Part shown: positions 15,025 to 22,930 of the stretch, in pieces | How the letters are laid out: every line of letters begins with the position of its first letter | Position numbering within the stretch: position 1 is the first letter of the stretch | Origin: an uncultured Holdemanella sp. | GTDB taxonomy: Bacteria; Bacillota_I; Bacilli_A; Erysipelotrichales; Erysipelotrichaceae | Direction: 5' to 3' | Length of the DNA: 22,985 nt | Assembly (NCBI GenBank): GCA_900754615.1 | Contig: CAAEDN010000060.1 | Location: forward strand, 1 to 22,985 | Program-made: the position numbers and the translations under genes | Notes under the pieces: model-generated | Told to the model about the DNA's origin: nothing | Database searches by the model: none | The model's input: the letters and a program-made list of their open reading frames with translations, nothing else

Positions 15025-15032
15025 CTTATAAT
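15004..15032 (+). promoter_or_regulatory. Possible promoter of the small membrane protein gene
   Basis: TTGTTG (15004-15009) in the loop of the PTS terminator, 17 bases, TATAAT (15027-15032). The ATG of the next gene is 30 bases further on. The -10 is perfect and the -35 is moderate. Confidence 0.5.
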
Positions 15033-15062
15033 ATATGTATATTTGAAAAAGGAGCGTTTATT

Positions 15063-15380
15063 ATGAGCTTGAGCCGCAAAGAAAGAGATCAGCTTGCAGA
15101 AGTCATCCAAAGAGAAAATGAAATGGTATTAAAAGTGGGAAGAATGGTCAGAAATGCCTTTATTCTTACTTTGGTATTTGCTGCAGTAACATATTGGGGA
15201 TGGTCTGGCGTGTCAGATCCAATGTTTCCTAATATTCCAATGAGTGTACGTAATGTAGCTAAATGGATTGCCTTAATTGGGTTAATTATATCGGGTTTGT
15301 TTACAGTTTTAGGGTTTATGTCTCATAGAAATGGGAAAAAGAGTGTATTAAAGAAGATTGATTTGTACGAAAAGAAGTAA
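15063..15380 (+). CDS. Small two-helix membrane protein, function unknown
   Basis: 105 residues, no family recognised. A charged N-terminal helix (SLSRKERDQLAEVIQRENEM) leads into the first hydrophobic segment (about 31-48). A short outer loop follows (WSGVSDPMFPNIPMS), then a second segment (66-86) and a basic tail (KKSVLKKIDLYEKK). Both ends are therefore likely in the cytoplasm. AAGGAGCG precedes the ATG by about seven bases. It stands alone between the PTS terminator and an intergenic region. Its position next to the PTS does not prove a link. Confidence 0.75.
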   Translation: MSLSRKERDQLAEVIQRENEMVLKVGRMVRNAFILTLVFAAVTYWGWSGVSDPMFPNIPMSVRNVAKWIALIGLIISGLFTVLGFMSHRNGKKSVLKKIDLYEKK

Positions 15381-15506
15381 AGGTTTGTATATTTTAGTTT
15401 AATACAATTTAAATTTAACTAAAAACAACAATAAATGTGTCAATTATACACATAATTTCACACAATATAACTATACCTATCACTTTATTCTTTAGTAATA
15501 TACTGT

Positions 15507-15527
15507 TGAGCCAAAGATAGAGGCTCA
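15507..15527 (+). ncRNA. Hairpin, possible 5' part of a small RNA
   Basis: TGAGCC, loop AAAGATAGA, GGCTCA: six perfect pairs beginning three bases after a TATACT box. Together with the terminator-like hairpin at 15563-15592 it could form a small RNA of roughly 80-90 bases. This is speculative, since the -35 is missing. Confidence 0.25.
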
Positions 15528-15562
15528 CTTCATAATCAAATTCCCTTTCTTAAAACTTTCTT

Positions 15563-15592
15563 GAGAGGCCCCGCTGAAGGGGCTTTTCATTT
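15563..15592 (+). terminator. Terminator-like hairpin before the glycosyltransferase operon
   Basis: GAGAGGCCCC pairs with GGGGCTTTTC across a six-base loop, with two G-T wobbles. The T residues are inside the right arm, and another T-run lies at 15596-15600. It could end the small membrane protein transcript or a small RNA. Confidence 0.65.
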
Positions 15593-15606
15593 GCCTTTTT
15601 GAAAGT

Positions 15607-15636
15607 TGGACATACAAATAGTAGATGCGATATAAT
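15607..15636 (+). promoter_or_regulatory. Promoter of the glycosyltransferase-to-dut operon
   Basis: TGGACA (15607-15612), 18 bases, TATAAT (15631-15636). The -10 is perfect. Its position rules out the upstream ATG at 15625 as the translation start of the first gene. Confidence 0.6.
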
Positions 15637-15663
15637 AATAAAGATGAAAGAAGTGTAATTTTT

Positions 15664-16722
15664 ATGGAAGATAAAATACGAATTATAATGTATTCAAGTG
15701 CAGATAAAGTGGATGGACAAGGCGTGGGCAGTGCCTACGAAGAACAGGTGAATCTGATTAAAGAAGGAGCTAGCGATATCTTTGAAGTGGGAATCAATAA
15801 CTGGATTAAAACACCAGATATTCAGCATTTTCACACAGTAGATCCTACTTTCTACGTAAAGATGCAAAATCATAAAGCGGCGAATGTGGCATATTGCCAT
15901 TTTTTACCGGATACACTAGAAGGAAGTTTAAAGATTCCAGCACCATTATTAAATGTATTCCGTTCTTATTTGATTCAATTCTATAAGAGTGCGGATCGTT
16001 TGGTAGTTGTAAATCCTAGTTTTATTGATGCATTAGTAGAATATGGTATTGATCGAGAAAAAATTTATTATATTCCTAATTATGTATCTAAGGAGAAATT
16101 CTATCGTAAATCCGATGAGGAATGTGCTTCTATTCGTGAAAAATATGGTGTAGCTAAAGATGCCTTTGTTGTATTGGGAGCTGGTCAGGTTCAAACACGT
16201 AAGGGTGTTCTTGATTTTGTGAATGTCGCAAAAGAAATGCCAGATGTTCAATTTGTATGGGCAGGTGGTTTCTCATTTGGTCGTATTACGGATGGATATG
16301 AAGAATTAAAGAAACTACAGGAAAATCCACCTGAAAACTGTAAATTCTTGGGTATTGTTCCTAGAGAAGAAATGGTGGATCTTTATAATATGGCGGATGT
16401 ACTTTTTGTGCCAAGCTATAATGAATTATTTCCAATGACTATTTTAGAAGCTGTGAATTTACATGTGCCATTAGTGCTTCGAGATTTAGATTTATATAAA
16501 GATATTTTATTCGATCGATATATGCATGCAGATGATAATGATGGTTTTAAAAAATGTTTGTTAGAATTGAAGGAAAATCCAGATGTGTATGCAAAATATC
16601 AAAATGAGAGTCGCATGTTAAGCGAGTTTTATTCGAAGGAACATGTGTTGAATATGTGGCGTGAATTCTATTTAAGTGCTTATAAGGATAAACAAGAGGA
16701 ATTGTTAAGTAAGAAAAAATAG
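15664..16722 (+). CDS. Family 4 glycosyltransferase, probably glycolipid synthesis
   Basis: GT-B fold retaining glycosyltransferase of 352 residues. It shows YIPNYVSKEKFY, VVLGAGQVQTRKGVLDFVNV (start of the nucleotide-sugar domain, about 170-200) and the EX7E motif NELFPMTILEAV with Glu254 and Glu262. The ATG at 15664 is chosen because the -10 of the promoter overlaps the more upstream in-frame ATG at 15625. A weak AAAGAAG lies about 12 bases upstream. It is first in a seven-gene operon with a flippase-like protein and a second GT4 enzyme. This pairing resembles the LafA/LafB or CpoA-type pairs that build diglycosyl-diacylglycerol, so it may add the second sugar. The sugar and acceptor are inference. 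Confidence 0.88.
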   Translation: MEDKIRIIMYSSADKVDGQGVGSAYEEQVNLIKEGASDIFEVGINNWIKTPDIQHFHTVDPTFYVKMQNHKAANVAYCHFLPDTLEGSLKIPAPLLNVFRSYLIQFYKSADRLVVVNPSFIDALVEYGIDREKIYYIPNYVSKEKFYRKSDEECASIREKYGVAKDAFVVLGAGQVQTRKGVLDFVNVAKEMPDVQFVWAGGFSFGRITDGYEELKKLQENPPENCKFLGIVPREEMVDLYNMADVLFVPSYNELFPMTILEAVNLHVPLVLRDLDLYKDILFDRYMHADDNDGFKKCLLELKENPDVYAKYQNESRMLSEFYSKEHVLNMWREFYLSAYKDKQEELLSKKK

Positions 16723-16730
16723 GGGTTTTT

Positions 16731-17771
16731 ATGAAAAAACAGAAATACGTACTAAATCTGTTACTTATTCTTGCTTTGACGGGTTTTGCCCTATGGTTTG
16801 CCCTAAAGGATAATTTTCATCAGGTTTTAAAGTGCATTTCACAAATGAATCTGTTAAGCCTTGTCATTGTTTTATTATGGGGAGTTCTTTTTACTGCGGT
16901 TTGGGGGCTAGTATATTATGTACTTGGAAGAAAATATACAGATCACTATACGCCTGGGAAAGGTGTTCTAGTGGCGTTTATTGGTTCCTTTTTTTCAGGA
17001 ATCACACCAAGTAGTACAGGTGGACAATTTGTGCAGGCTTATATCATGAAAAAACAAGGAATCAAGGTGAGTGATGGAGCAAGCTTATTGTGGGCTGACT
17101 TTATTATTTATCAGACTACGATGATGATTTATGTTTCCATTCTATTTCTCTTGCGCTTTGCCTATTATAGCGCACAATCCGCATGGTTCAATATTATTCT
17201 ATTAGGGTATATCATTAATGCGATTGTTGTTATTGCACTGTATACGATAGCGTTATTTCCAAATATTTATATCAAGCTTTCACGTATTTTAGTTAAAGTA
17301 TTGACTAAAATACATATTTTAAAGAATCCAGAAAAAGCACTGGATTCATGGACTCTACAAGTCACAAGCTTTACACGTGAAATTAAGGTTCTCGCAAAAG
17401 ATAAAAAAAGTATTTTTCTTTGTGTATGTATAAATGTCATTCGTTTATCGTTATATTATTCTTTGCCTTTTGTGATTGCGATTGCCTTGCACATTCCACT
17501 TAAAATGAATGAGTTTATTGATGTCATGGCTTTGTCTAGTTTTGTCACAATGGCCAATAGCTTTATTCCGATTCCAGGTGCAAGTGGTGGCACAGAAGTT
17601 GTTTTCTCACTCTTATTTAATCACTTGATGAAGGATCTAACGGGTGCTGTACTTGTTTTGTGGCGTTTTTCTACGTATCATATTGTTTTGATTATTGGTG
17701 GAATTTTATTTGTGTTTGTTAAGAATTATTACGAAAGAAAAGAAAACAAGATAGATTTAGAAGGGATGTAG
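16731..17771 (+). CDS. Flippase-like integral membrane protein (LPG_synthase_TM / UPF0104 family)
   Basis: 346 residues with about eight hydrophobic segments, matching the lysylphosphatidylglycerol-synthase transmembrane family. Recognisable parts are GSFFSGITPSSTGGQFVQAY at about 85-105, where the family has the ITPSxxGG element, and FIPIPGASGGTEVVFSLLF near the C-terminal third, where it has PxxGGxGxxE. Members without the synthase domain, such as this one, are thought to move lipid or lipid-linked products across the membrane. Lying between two glycosyltransferases, it may handle their glycolipid; that is inference. The start follows GGGG weakly and lies eight bases after the first glycosyltransferase, with the second starting three bases after its end. 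Confidence 0.88.
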   Translation: MKKQKYVLNLLLILALTGFALWFALKDNFHQVLKCISQMNLLSLVIVLLWGVLFTAVWGLVYYVLGRKYTDHYTPGKGVLVAFIGSFFSGITPSSTGGQFVQAYIMKKQGIKVSDGASLLWADFIIYQTTMMIYVSILFLLRFAYYSAQSAWFNIILLGYIINAIVVIALYTIALFPNIYIKLSRILVKVLTKIHILKNPEKALDSWTLQVTSFTREIKVLAKDKKSIFLCVCINVIRLSLYYSLPFVIAIALHIPLKMNEFIDVMALSSFVTMANSFIPIPGASGGTEVVFSLLFNHLMKDLTGAVLVLWRFSTYHIVLIIGGILFVFVKNYYERKENKIDLEGM

Positions 17772-17774
17772 TAT

Positions 17775-19742
17775 ATGCGAATTGGGTTATTTACAGATGC
17801 TTATTTACCAGATATTAATGGGGTTGTTTCAAGTGTGGCAACCCTTAAACACGCTTTAGAAGAATTAGGACATACTGTATTTGTGATTACAAATCATAAA
17901 GGTTCAAAAATTGTGGAGGATGAGGATGGTCATATTCTTCGATTGCCGGGTCTTGAAATTAAAAAGTTTTATGGATATAAAATGTCGAGTCCTTTGCAGT
18001 TCAGTGCTGATGCCTATATTGAAAAGATGGATCTAGATGTGATTCATATTCAAACGGAAGCGGGAGTAGGTATGTTTGGCCGTCAGATGGCGAAGGCATT
18101 ACATATTCCAATTGTTTATACATATCATACGATGTATGAGGATTATACGCATTATTTTAATCCACTTGAATTTGATTCGGTGGAAAAATTAGGAAAGAGT
18201 ATGATTCGAACTTTTTCACGTGTCATGGCCAACGGTTCGCAGGCAGTGATTGCACCGAGTGAAAAGACGAAGCAGGCTTTATTGCAGTATGGTGTCATAG
18301 CACCAATCTATATTGTGCCTACAGGCTTAAATTTATCGGAATATGATCGTAAAAATTTAGATGAAAGCAGAGTTCAAAGTATTCGTGCAGAATTAGGCTT
18401 TAGTCAAGAAGATCATATTGTGGTCTTTGTAGGTCGTATTGCCAAAGAGAAGGCAATAGAGATTCCAATCGAAGCTATCAGTAAAAATAACAATCCACAT
18501 CTACATTTAGTGATTGTAGGTGGTGGTACAGATATGGAATATTATCAGAATCTTGCTGAAAAGTATAATGTTACAGATCGAGTACATTTTACAGGGAAGA
18601 TTCCTAAGGAGAATATTGCCTATTATTACGCAGCTTTTGATTGTTTTGTATCGGCTAGTTTATCTGAAACACAAGGTATGACCTATATTGAAGCTTTAGC
18701 GAGTGGACTTTTAGTTTTTGGTCGTCGTGATGAAGTATTAAAAGATTTAGTGGATGAAGGAAGGTCAGGCTATTATTTTGATGATGCGAATGAATTGAGT
18801 CAGAAGTGGGATAGTTTCTTCAGTAAATCAAAAGAAGAAAGAGATGCATTAAGAGATTATTGTGTTTCTAAAACAGCACCATATACAGAGAGTATGTTTG
18901 CACACAAGGCATTAAGTGTTTATAATCAGGCAATTGATGATTATAAACGTGCTTATCATGTAGAACGTATTCGTATGGTGGATGATTTTGTTCGATTAAC
19001 AGTTGTTCGAGATTGCGATAAAGAACCGGTTAAAGTCATGATTCCTACAGATGATTTCTTTGACTTGAAAATCACAAAAGATACAATGTTAGATGCATAT
19101 ATGATTGACAACTATTTGGATATGCAGTTATTCTATAAGGCGTTTGAATTAATGAAAAAGCGCGTGCTTTCCAATGATTATACTTCTTATCAAATGGTAC
19201 AGTATGGTAAGCAATATTTAAGTCTAGATGAGGATCAAGCTAAAGAAATCGTGAATGAATTTATAGAACGTCACTGGATTGATGATCGAGAATATGCATT
19301 TGATAAGGCACAGGCATGGCATTCCTATGGTCAGCCTAGAATGCAGATCCATCAAAAGTTAAAAAAAGCAGGTGTTGAAGATAGCTTAATTGATGAAGCA
19401 TTGGATAGCTTGGATGAAGAAACTGAGCGTAGCAATGCAGTAAAATTAGCGCGTCGCTTAACACATTCCATTAAGGAACAATCTTTGCGTATGCAAAGAC
19501 AGACATTGGTGAATAAGCTCGTCACAAAGGGATATTCATTGGAGATTGCCAAACAAGTATCAGAATCTATTGAATTAGATGAAAATGATGAAGAGGCTTT
19601 ATTAAAAACGATTACGAAGGCTAAGCGTTTATATGCGTCTTTTGATCAGCCAAAAAGAAATCAGAAAATTCAAACGTATTGTGTAAGAAAAGGTTTTAGT
19701 ATATCAGCAATAAAAGATGTTTTGGAAGGGGAAAGTGAATGA
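17775..19742 (+). CDS. Glycosyltransferase (GT4) fused to a full-length RecX
   Basis: One uninterrupted frame of 655 residues with two unrelated halves. Residues 1 to about 395 are a GT4 enzyme of the alpha-monoglucosyl-diacylglycerol synthase type. It starts MRIGLFTDAYLPDINGVVSS, with VIHIQTEAGVG, VYTYHTMYEDY, VVFVGRIAKEKA and the EX7E motif SETQGMTYIEAL (Glu298, Glu306). Residues about 400-655 look like a complete RecX: a short beta N-terminal part (MVDDFVRLTVVRDCD), then three-helix repeats such as IVNEFIERHWIDDREYAFDK, QIHQKLKKAGVEDSLIDEAL and VNKLVTKGYSLEIAKQV. RecX regulates RecA filaments. The Met at codon 401 has no ribosome binding site before it, so separate RecX synthesis is not evident. 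It follows the flippase-like gene by three bases and overlaps yhaM by four. Confidence 0.9.
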   Translation: MRIGLFTDAYLPDINGVVSSVATLKHALEELGHTVFVITNHKGSKIVEDEDGHILRLPGLEIKKFYGYKMSSPLQFSADAYIEKMDLDVIHIQTEAGVGMFGRQMAKALHIPIVYTYHTMYEDYTHYFNPLEFDSVEKLGKSMIRTFSRVMANGSQAVIAPSEKTKQALLQYGVIAPIYIVPTGLNLSEYDRKNLDESRVQSIRAELGFSQEDHIVVFVGRIAKEKAIEIPIEAISKNNNPHLHLVIVGGGTDMEYYQNLAEKYNVTDRVHFTGKIPKENIAYYYAAFDCFVSASLSETQGMTYIEALASGLLVFGRRDEVLKDLVDEGRSGYYFDDANELSQKWDSFFSKSKEERDALRDYCVSKTAPYTESMFAHKALSVYNQAIDDYKRAYHVERIRMVDDFVRLTVVRDCDKEPVKVMIPTDDFFDLKITKDTMLDAYMIDNYLDMQLFYKAFELMKKRVLSNDYTSYQMVQYGKQYLSLDEDQAKEIVNEFIERHWIDDREYAFDKAQAWHSYGQPRMQIHQKLKKAGVEDSLIDEALDSLDEETERSNAVKLARRLTHSIKEQSLRMQRQTLVNKLVTKGYSLEIAKQVSESIELDENDEEALLKTITKAKRLYASFDQPKRNQKIQTYCVRKGFSISAIKDVLEGESE

Positions 19743-20677
19743 GAATTAATGAGATTACTCAGGAACAAAAAGTAGAAATTAAATGTTTGATTTCAAAGTG
19801 TGATAAGGGAAAAACAGTTAAGGATACACCTTATTTATCTTTGATTTTAGAAGATGCAACGGGTGTTCTGGATGCAAAATTCTGGAATTTGACAAATGAA
19901 CAGATTGAACAGTATAAGGCAGGACAGATCGTGCATGTATTTGGAGATTCAATTATTCATAGAAATGCAGTTCAGTTAAGAATTAGAAAGATGACTGTCT
20001 TAGAAGATGAAGATATTTCAAGCTATGTAAGACTTGCTCCTATGACTCGTAAAGAGATGGAAGAAGAAGTGAAGTCTTTGATGGAAGAAATCACAGACTC
20101 AAATTTATATTGTGTTGTTGAACAAGTATTAGAAGAAACAAAGGATCTATTCTATACATATCCAGCCGCTACAAGAAATCATCACAATTTTGTAGGTGGA
20201 CTTGCCTATCATTCTATTAGTATGGCGCGTGTTGCTTTGGATATTTGTAAACAATATACATGGTTAGACAAAGGCTTGTTGATTTCAGGTGTTTTGATGC
20301 ATGATATTGGAAAAATTGATGAGTTGAGTGGTCCTGTGCTACCTGAATATACAAATGAGGGGAATTTATTGGGACACATCAGTATTATGAATAATCGCTT
20401 GGATCGTGTGGCTGAAAAGCTTGGAGTCAATGATAAAGAGAGTGTTTTATTGTTGAAACATATGGTTTTATCCCATCATGGAAAGATGGAGTATGGTTCT
20501 CCAGTTCTTCCAATGATTCCAGAAGCAGAAGTTTTAACTTTGTTAGATAACTTAGATGCGCGTATGTATATGATGAAACAAAGTTTAGATACAACGCAGC
20601 CAGGTCATTTTGGACCTCGTGTCTTTGCGTTAGAAGGTCGTATGATTTATCATCGAAAAGGAGATAACGAAGAATGA
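19739..20677 (+). CDS. yhaM: 3'-5' exoribonuclease YhaM
   Basis: 312 residues, the normal length of YhaM, which trims RNA from the 3' end with Mn or Co as cofactor in Firmicutes. The N-terminal OB fold (about 1-90, INEITQEQKVEIKCLISKCD to VLEDED) is followed by the HD domain. Metal ligands visible are His148 and His149 in TRNHHNFVGGLAYHS, His158, and His188-Asp189 in LMHDIGKIDE; a further LSHHGKMEYGSP segment completes the site. The start overlaps the stop of the glycosyltransferase-RecX gene (ATGA) and follows GGAAGGGG. Its own end overlaps rimO by four bases. YhaM also carries out single-strand DNA degradation in some reports, so a link to RecX is possible but unproved. Confidence 0.95.
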   Translation: MRINEITQEQKVEIKCLISKCDKGKTVKDTPYLSLILEDATGVLDAKFWNLTNEQIEQYKAGQIVHVFGDSIIHRNAVQLRIRKMTVLEDEDISSYVRLAPMTRKEMEEEVKSLMEEITDSNLYCVVEQVLEETKDLFYTYPAATRNHHNFVGGLAYHSISMARVALDICKQYTWLDKGLLISGVLMHDIGKIDELSGPVLPEYTNEGNLLGHISIMNNRLDRVAEKLGVNDKESVLLLKHMVLSHHGKMEYGSPVLPMIPEAEVLTLLDNLDARMYMMKQSLDTTQPGHFGPRVFALEGRMIYHRKGDNEE

Positions 20678-21972
20678 AAATAGGTTTTGTATCATTGGGA
20701 TGTTGTAAAAACTTAGTGGATTCTGAGCAAATCATAGGTATGATCAAGAGGGGTGGTCATGAGATTGTTGCGAATCCAAAGGATGCCCAAGCTATTATCG
20801 TGAATACTTGTGGCTTTATTGAAAGTGCCAAAGAAGAGAGTATCAATACGATTTTCAAGATGGCGCAGTATAAAGAGAAAAATTTAGAAAAATTGATTGT
20901 GTGTGGTTGTTTAGCTCAAAGATATACGGATACTTTAAGGGAAGAAATTCCTGAAATCGATGCGGTGATTCCAATTCGTGAATATAATACTTTGGCGAGT
21001 CAGCTACAAAAAATCTTAGGTTCAGATACATTGTTGGATAAAGCTGAAAGAGTGATTACAGGAAATCCTTGGCAAGCCTATGTGAAAATTAGTGATGGTT
21101 GTTCTAATCGTTGTGCTTATTGTGCAATTCCTTTGATTCGTGGTGATCAAAAGTCTCGTACAATTGAGGATATCATGGAAGAAGTCAATCATTTGGCAAG
21201 TATTGGTGTTAAAGAATTAACATTGATTGCGCAGGATACGACAAAATATGGTTTGGATAATTATGGAGAATTGATGTTGCCAGAATTATTGAGACAAGTA
21301 TCAAAGGTAGAAGGTTTACATTGGATTCGTGTTCTATATATGTATCCAGATGAAATTGTGGATGATGTCTTACAGGCCATGAGTGAGAGTGAAAAAATCG
21401 TACCTTATTTTGATATTCCAATGCAACATGCGAACAATCGTTTGTTGAAATTAATGAATCGTAGAGGTCCAAAAGAAGATGTATTAAAGGTTGTGGATAA
21501 GATTCATACAATGTTTCCAAATGCAACTTTGCGTACAACTATGATTGTTGGTTTCCCTACAGAAACAGAAGAAGAATTTGAAGAACTTGTAGATTTTATT
21601 AAGGAAATCAAATGGGATCGTATGGGAGCCTTCACATATTCTCAAGAAGAGGATACGCCAGCTTATGACATGGAGGGGCAGATTGATGAGTCTGTTCAAA
21701 ATGAGCGATTGGCAAGATTGATGGCTGTACAGGAAGAAATTTCTAAAGAGAAAAACAAAGAAAAGATTGGTAAGATCATTGAGGTTTTGGTCGAAGAAAA
21801 AGAAGGCTTAGTGGATCGTTATCGTGGAAGAAGTGCTGCGGATGCACCGGATGAAGTGGATGGACAGGTTATCTTCACAAGTGAAGAACCACTAGAGTTA
21901 GGTACTTTTGTGAAGGTTAAAATCACAGGTGCCAAATCTTATGATGTTTACGGTACATGTGTAAGCGAATAG
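20674..21972 (+). CDS. rimO: Ribosomal protein S12 methylthiotransferase RimO
   Basis: Radical-SAM enzyme with two iron-sulfur clusters that adds a methylthio group to an aspartate of ribosomal protein S12. It is 432 residues. The N-terminal MTTase domain has Cys10 (VSLGCCKNLVDSE, typical of RimO rather than MiaB), Cys46 (NTCGFIESAKEE) and the third cysteine near 77-79 (VCGCLAQRY). The radical-SAM cluster is Cys143, Cys147 and Cys150 in GCSNRCAYCAIPLIRG. The C-terminal TRAM domain ends DVYGTCVSE. The LVDSE and CAIPLIRG variants support RimO over MiaB or MtaB. It overlaps yhaM by four bases and the next gene by 16. Confidence 0.96.
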   Translation: MKIGFVSLGCCKNLVDSEQIIGMIKRGGHEIVANPKDAQAIIVNTCGFIESAKEESINTIFKMAQYKEKNLEKLIVCGCLAQRYTDTLREEIPEIDAVIPIREYNTLASQLQKILGSDTLLDKAERVITGNPWQAYVKISDGCSNRCAYCAIPLIRGDQKSRTIEDIMEEVNHLASIGVKELTLIAQDTTKYGLDNYGELMLPELLRQVSKVEGLHWIRVLYMYPDEIVDDVLQAMSESEKIVPYFDIPMQHANNRLLKLMNRRGPKEDVLKVVDKIHTMFPNATLRTTMIVGFPTETEEEFEELVDFIKEIKWDRMGAFTYSQEEDTPAYDMEGQIDESVQNERLARLMAVQEEISKEKNKEKIGKIIEVLVEEKEGLVDRYRGRSAADAPDEVDGQVIFTSEEPLELGTFVKVKITGAKSYDVYGTCVSE

Positions 21973-22418
21973 TTGGGTTGAATCCCATTGTATTTGAGAA
22001 TTCAAAAATACTGATTGTGGGTTCCATGCCAAGTATCATTAGTCTAAAGGAACAGATGTATTATGCGAATAAGACAAACCGATTTTGGAAAGTCTTAGAA
22101 GTGATTTATCAAGAGAGCGATAAGATAAAATTATTAAAAACATCGCATATTGCACTTTGGGATATTTGTCATTCTTGTATTAGAAAGACAAGTGCGGATA
22201 GTGAAATCAAGGACATTGAGCCAAATGATATACAAGGATTATTGGAAACATATAAGAATATAGATAAGGTTATTTGTAATGGAAGAACAAGCTACAATAC
22301 TATGAAAAAATATTTTCCAGATATTAAAACAGTGTATTGTCCTTCGACTTCCAGTGCAAATGCCAGGTTTTCTTTAGAAGACTTAGTAAAAATATACAAG
22401 AAGGAGATTTATGAATAA
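21957..22418 (+). CDS. Hypoxanthine-DNA-glycosylase-like protein (uracil-DNA glycosylase superfamily)
   Basis: 153 residues that fit the DNA-deoxyinosine glycosylase branch (MUG-like) of the uracil-DNA glycosylase superfamily. Motif A is ILIVGSMPSIISLKEQMYYANKTNRFW (about 18-44). The C-terminal motif is YCPSTSSANARFS, matching the family's PSTSPAN loop. Such enzymes remove deaminated adenine (hypoxanthine) from DNA. The only in-frame ATG, at 21957, lies within the end of rimO (16-base overlap) and has no clear ribosome binding site, so translation probably depends on rimO. It overlaps the dUTPase gene by eight bases. The substrate is from family knowledge only. Confidence 0.85.
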   Translation: MCKRIVGLNPIVFENSKILIVGSMPSIISLKEQMYYANKTNRFWKVLEVIYQESDKIKLLKTSHIALWDICHSCIRKTSADSEIKDIEPNDIQGLLETYKNIDKVICNGRTSYNTMKKYFPDIKTVYCPSTSSANARFSLEDLVKIYKKEIYE

Positions 22419-22893
22419 ATTATATTGGGCAAAAGTAAAGCCAGAGGCTAAGGTGCCACAAAAGCGCTATGAAGATGCAGGCTATGATTTATATCCATGC
22501 TTCGACGAGGATTATATGGTAATCGAGCCTCATGAAACAAAGCTAGTTCCATTAGGTGTTGCGAGTGCGTTTGATTCAGAGTTCGTTATGATTTTAAAAG
22601 AGCGTGGTTCAACAGGAACAAAGGGAATTGCACAGAGAAGTGGTGTCATTGATTCTGGTTATCGTGGAGAATATATGGCGCCTGTCACAAACTTGAATAC
22701 AAAAAGAGTGGTCATTAAAAAGGCAGATACTGAATATGACGAAGAAGCAATCATATATCCTTATGAAAAGGCTATTTGTCAGGGTGTTTTATTAAGAATG
22801 CCTCAGTTAGAAAGTGAAGAAATTTCATTCGAAAAACTTCAATCTATGGAGTCTGAAAGAATGGCCGGAAAGTTAGGTAGTTCAGGAAAATAA
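22411..22893 (+). CDS. dut: dUTP diphosphatase
   Basis: Trimeric dUTPase, which hydrolyses dUTP to dUMP and keeps uracil out of DNA. The five motifs are visible in 160 residues: EDAGYDLYP (22-29), ERGSTGTKGI (64-73), SGVIDSGYRGEY (77-88, catalytic Asp81), YPYEKAICQGVLLRMP (116-131) and a C-terminal ERMAGKLGSSGK (149-160). The last motif carries Leu where the common form has the nucleotide-stacking Phe (GGFGSTG), which is unusual but seen in distant members. Start follows AAGGAGA; it overlaps the preceding glycosylase-like gene by eight bases. It is last in the operon, before a strong terminator. Confidence 0.93.
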   Translation: MNKLYWAKVKPEAKVPQKRYEDAGYDLYPCFDEDYMVIEPHETKLVPLGVASAFDSEFVMILKERGSTGTKGIAQRSGVIDSGYRGEYMAPVTNLNTKRVVIKKADTEYDEEAIIYPYEKAICQGVLLRMPQLESEEISFEKLQSMESERMAGKLGSSGK

Positions 22894-22895
22894 TG

Positions 22896-22930
22896 AGGTC
22901 TATTGTCCTAAAGACAATAGATCTTTTTTT
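22896..22930 (+). terminator. Terminator of the glycosyltransferase-to-dut operon
   Basis: AGGTCTATTGTC (22896-22907) pairs with GACAATAGATCT (22913-22924), one G-T wobble in twelve pairs, loop CTAAA, then a run of T. It is a strong intrinsic terminator three bases after the dut stop codon. Confidence 0.92.

Larger units (their letters stand above)
15381..15663 (+). other. Intergenic region, 283 bases, with inverted repeats
   Basis: No protein-coding signal seen. It is AT-rich in its first 125 bases. It holds an inverted repeat TTGTAT/ATACAA (15385-15407), a palindrome ATGTGT-N7-ACACAT (15435-15453), a TATACT -10-like box at 15499-15504 with no good -35, two hairpins listed separately, and the promoter of the next operon. 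It does not match any riboswitch consensus I know. Confidence 0.5.

Noticed and set aside
15625..15663. Longer start for the first glycosyltransferase, at ATG 15625
   Set aside because: The perfect TATAAT at 15631-15636 lies inside this extension, and the added residues do not look like a GT4 N-terminus. The ATG at 15664 begins the normal fold.
15381..15663. Riboswitch or T-box leader
   Set aside because: No T-box sequence, and no match to the riboswitch cores I could recall. The hairpins are simple and lie before the promoter of the downstream operon.
20427..20747. Minus-strand open frame of 106 codons across the yhaM-rimO junction
   Set aside because: It is fully antisense to two well-supported genes, with no ribosome binding site or domain.
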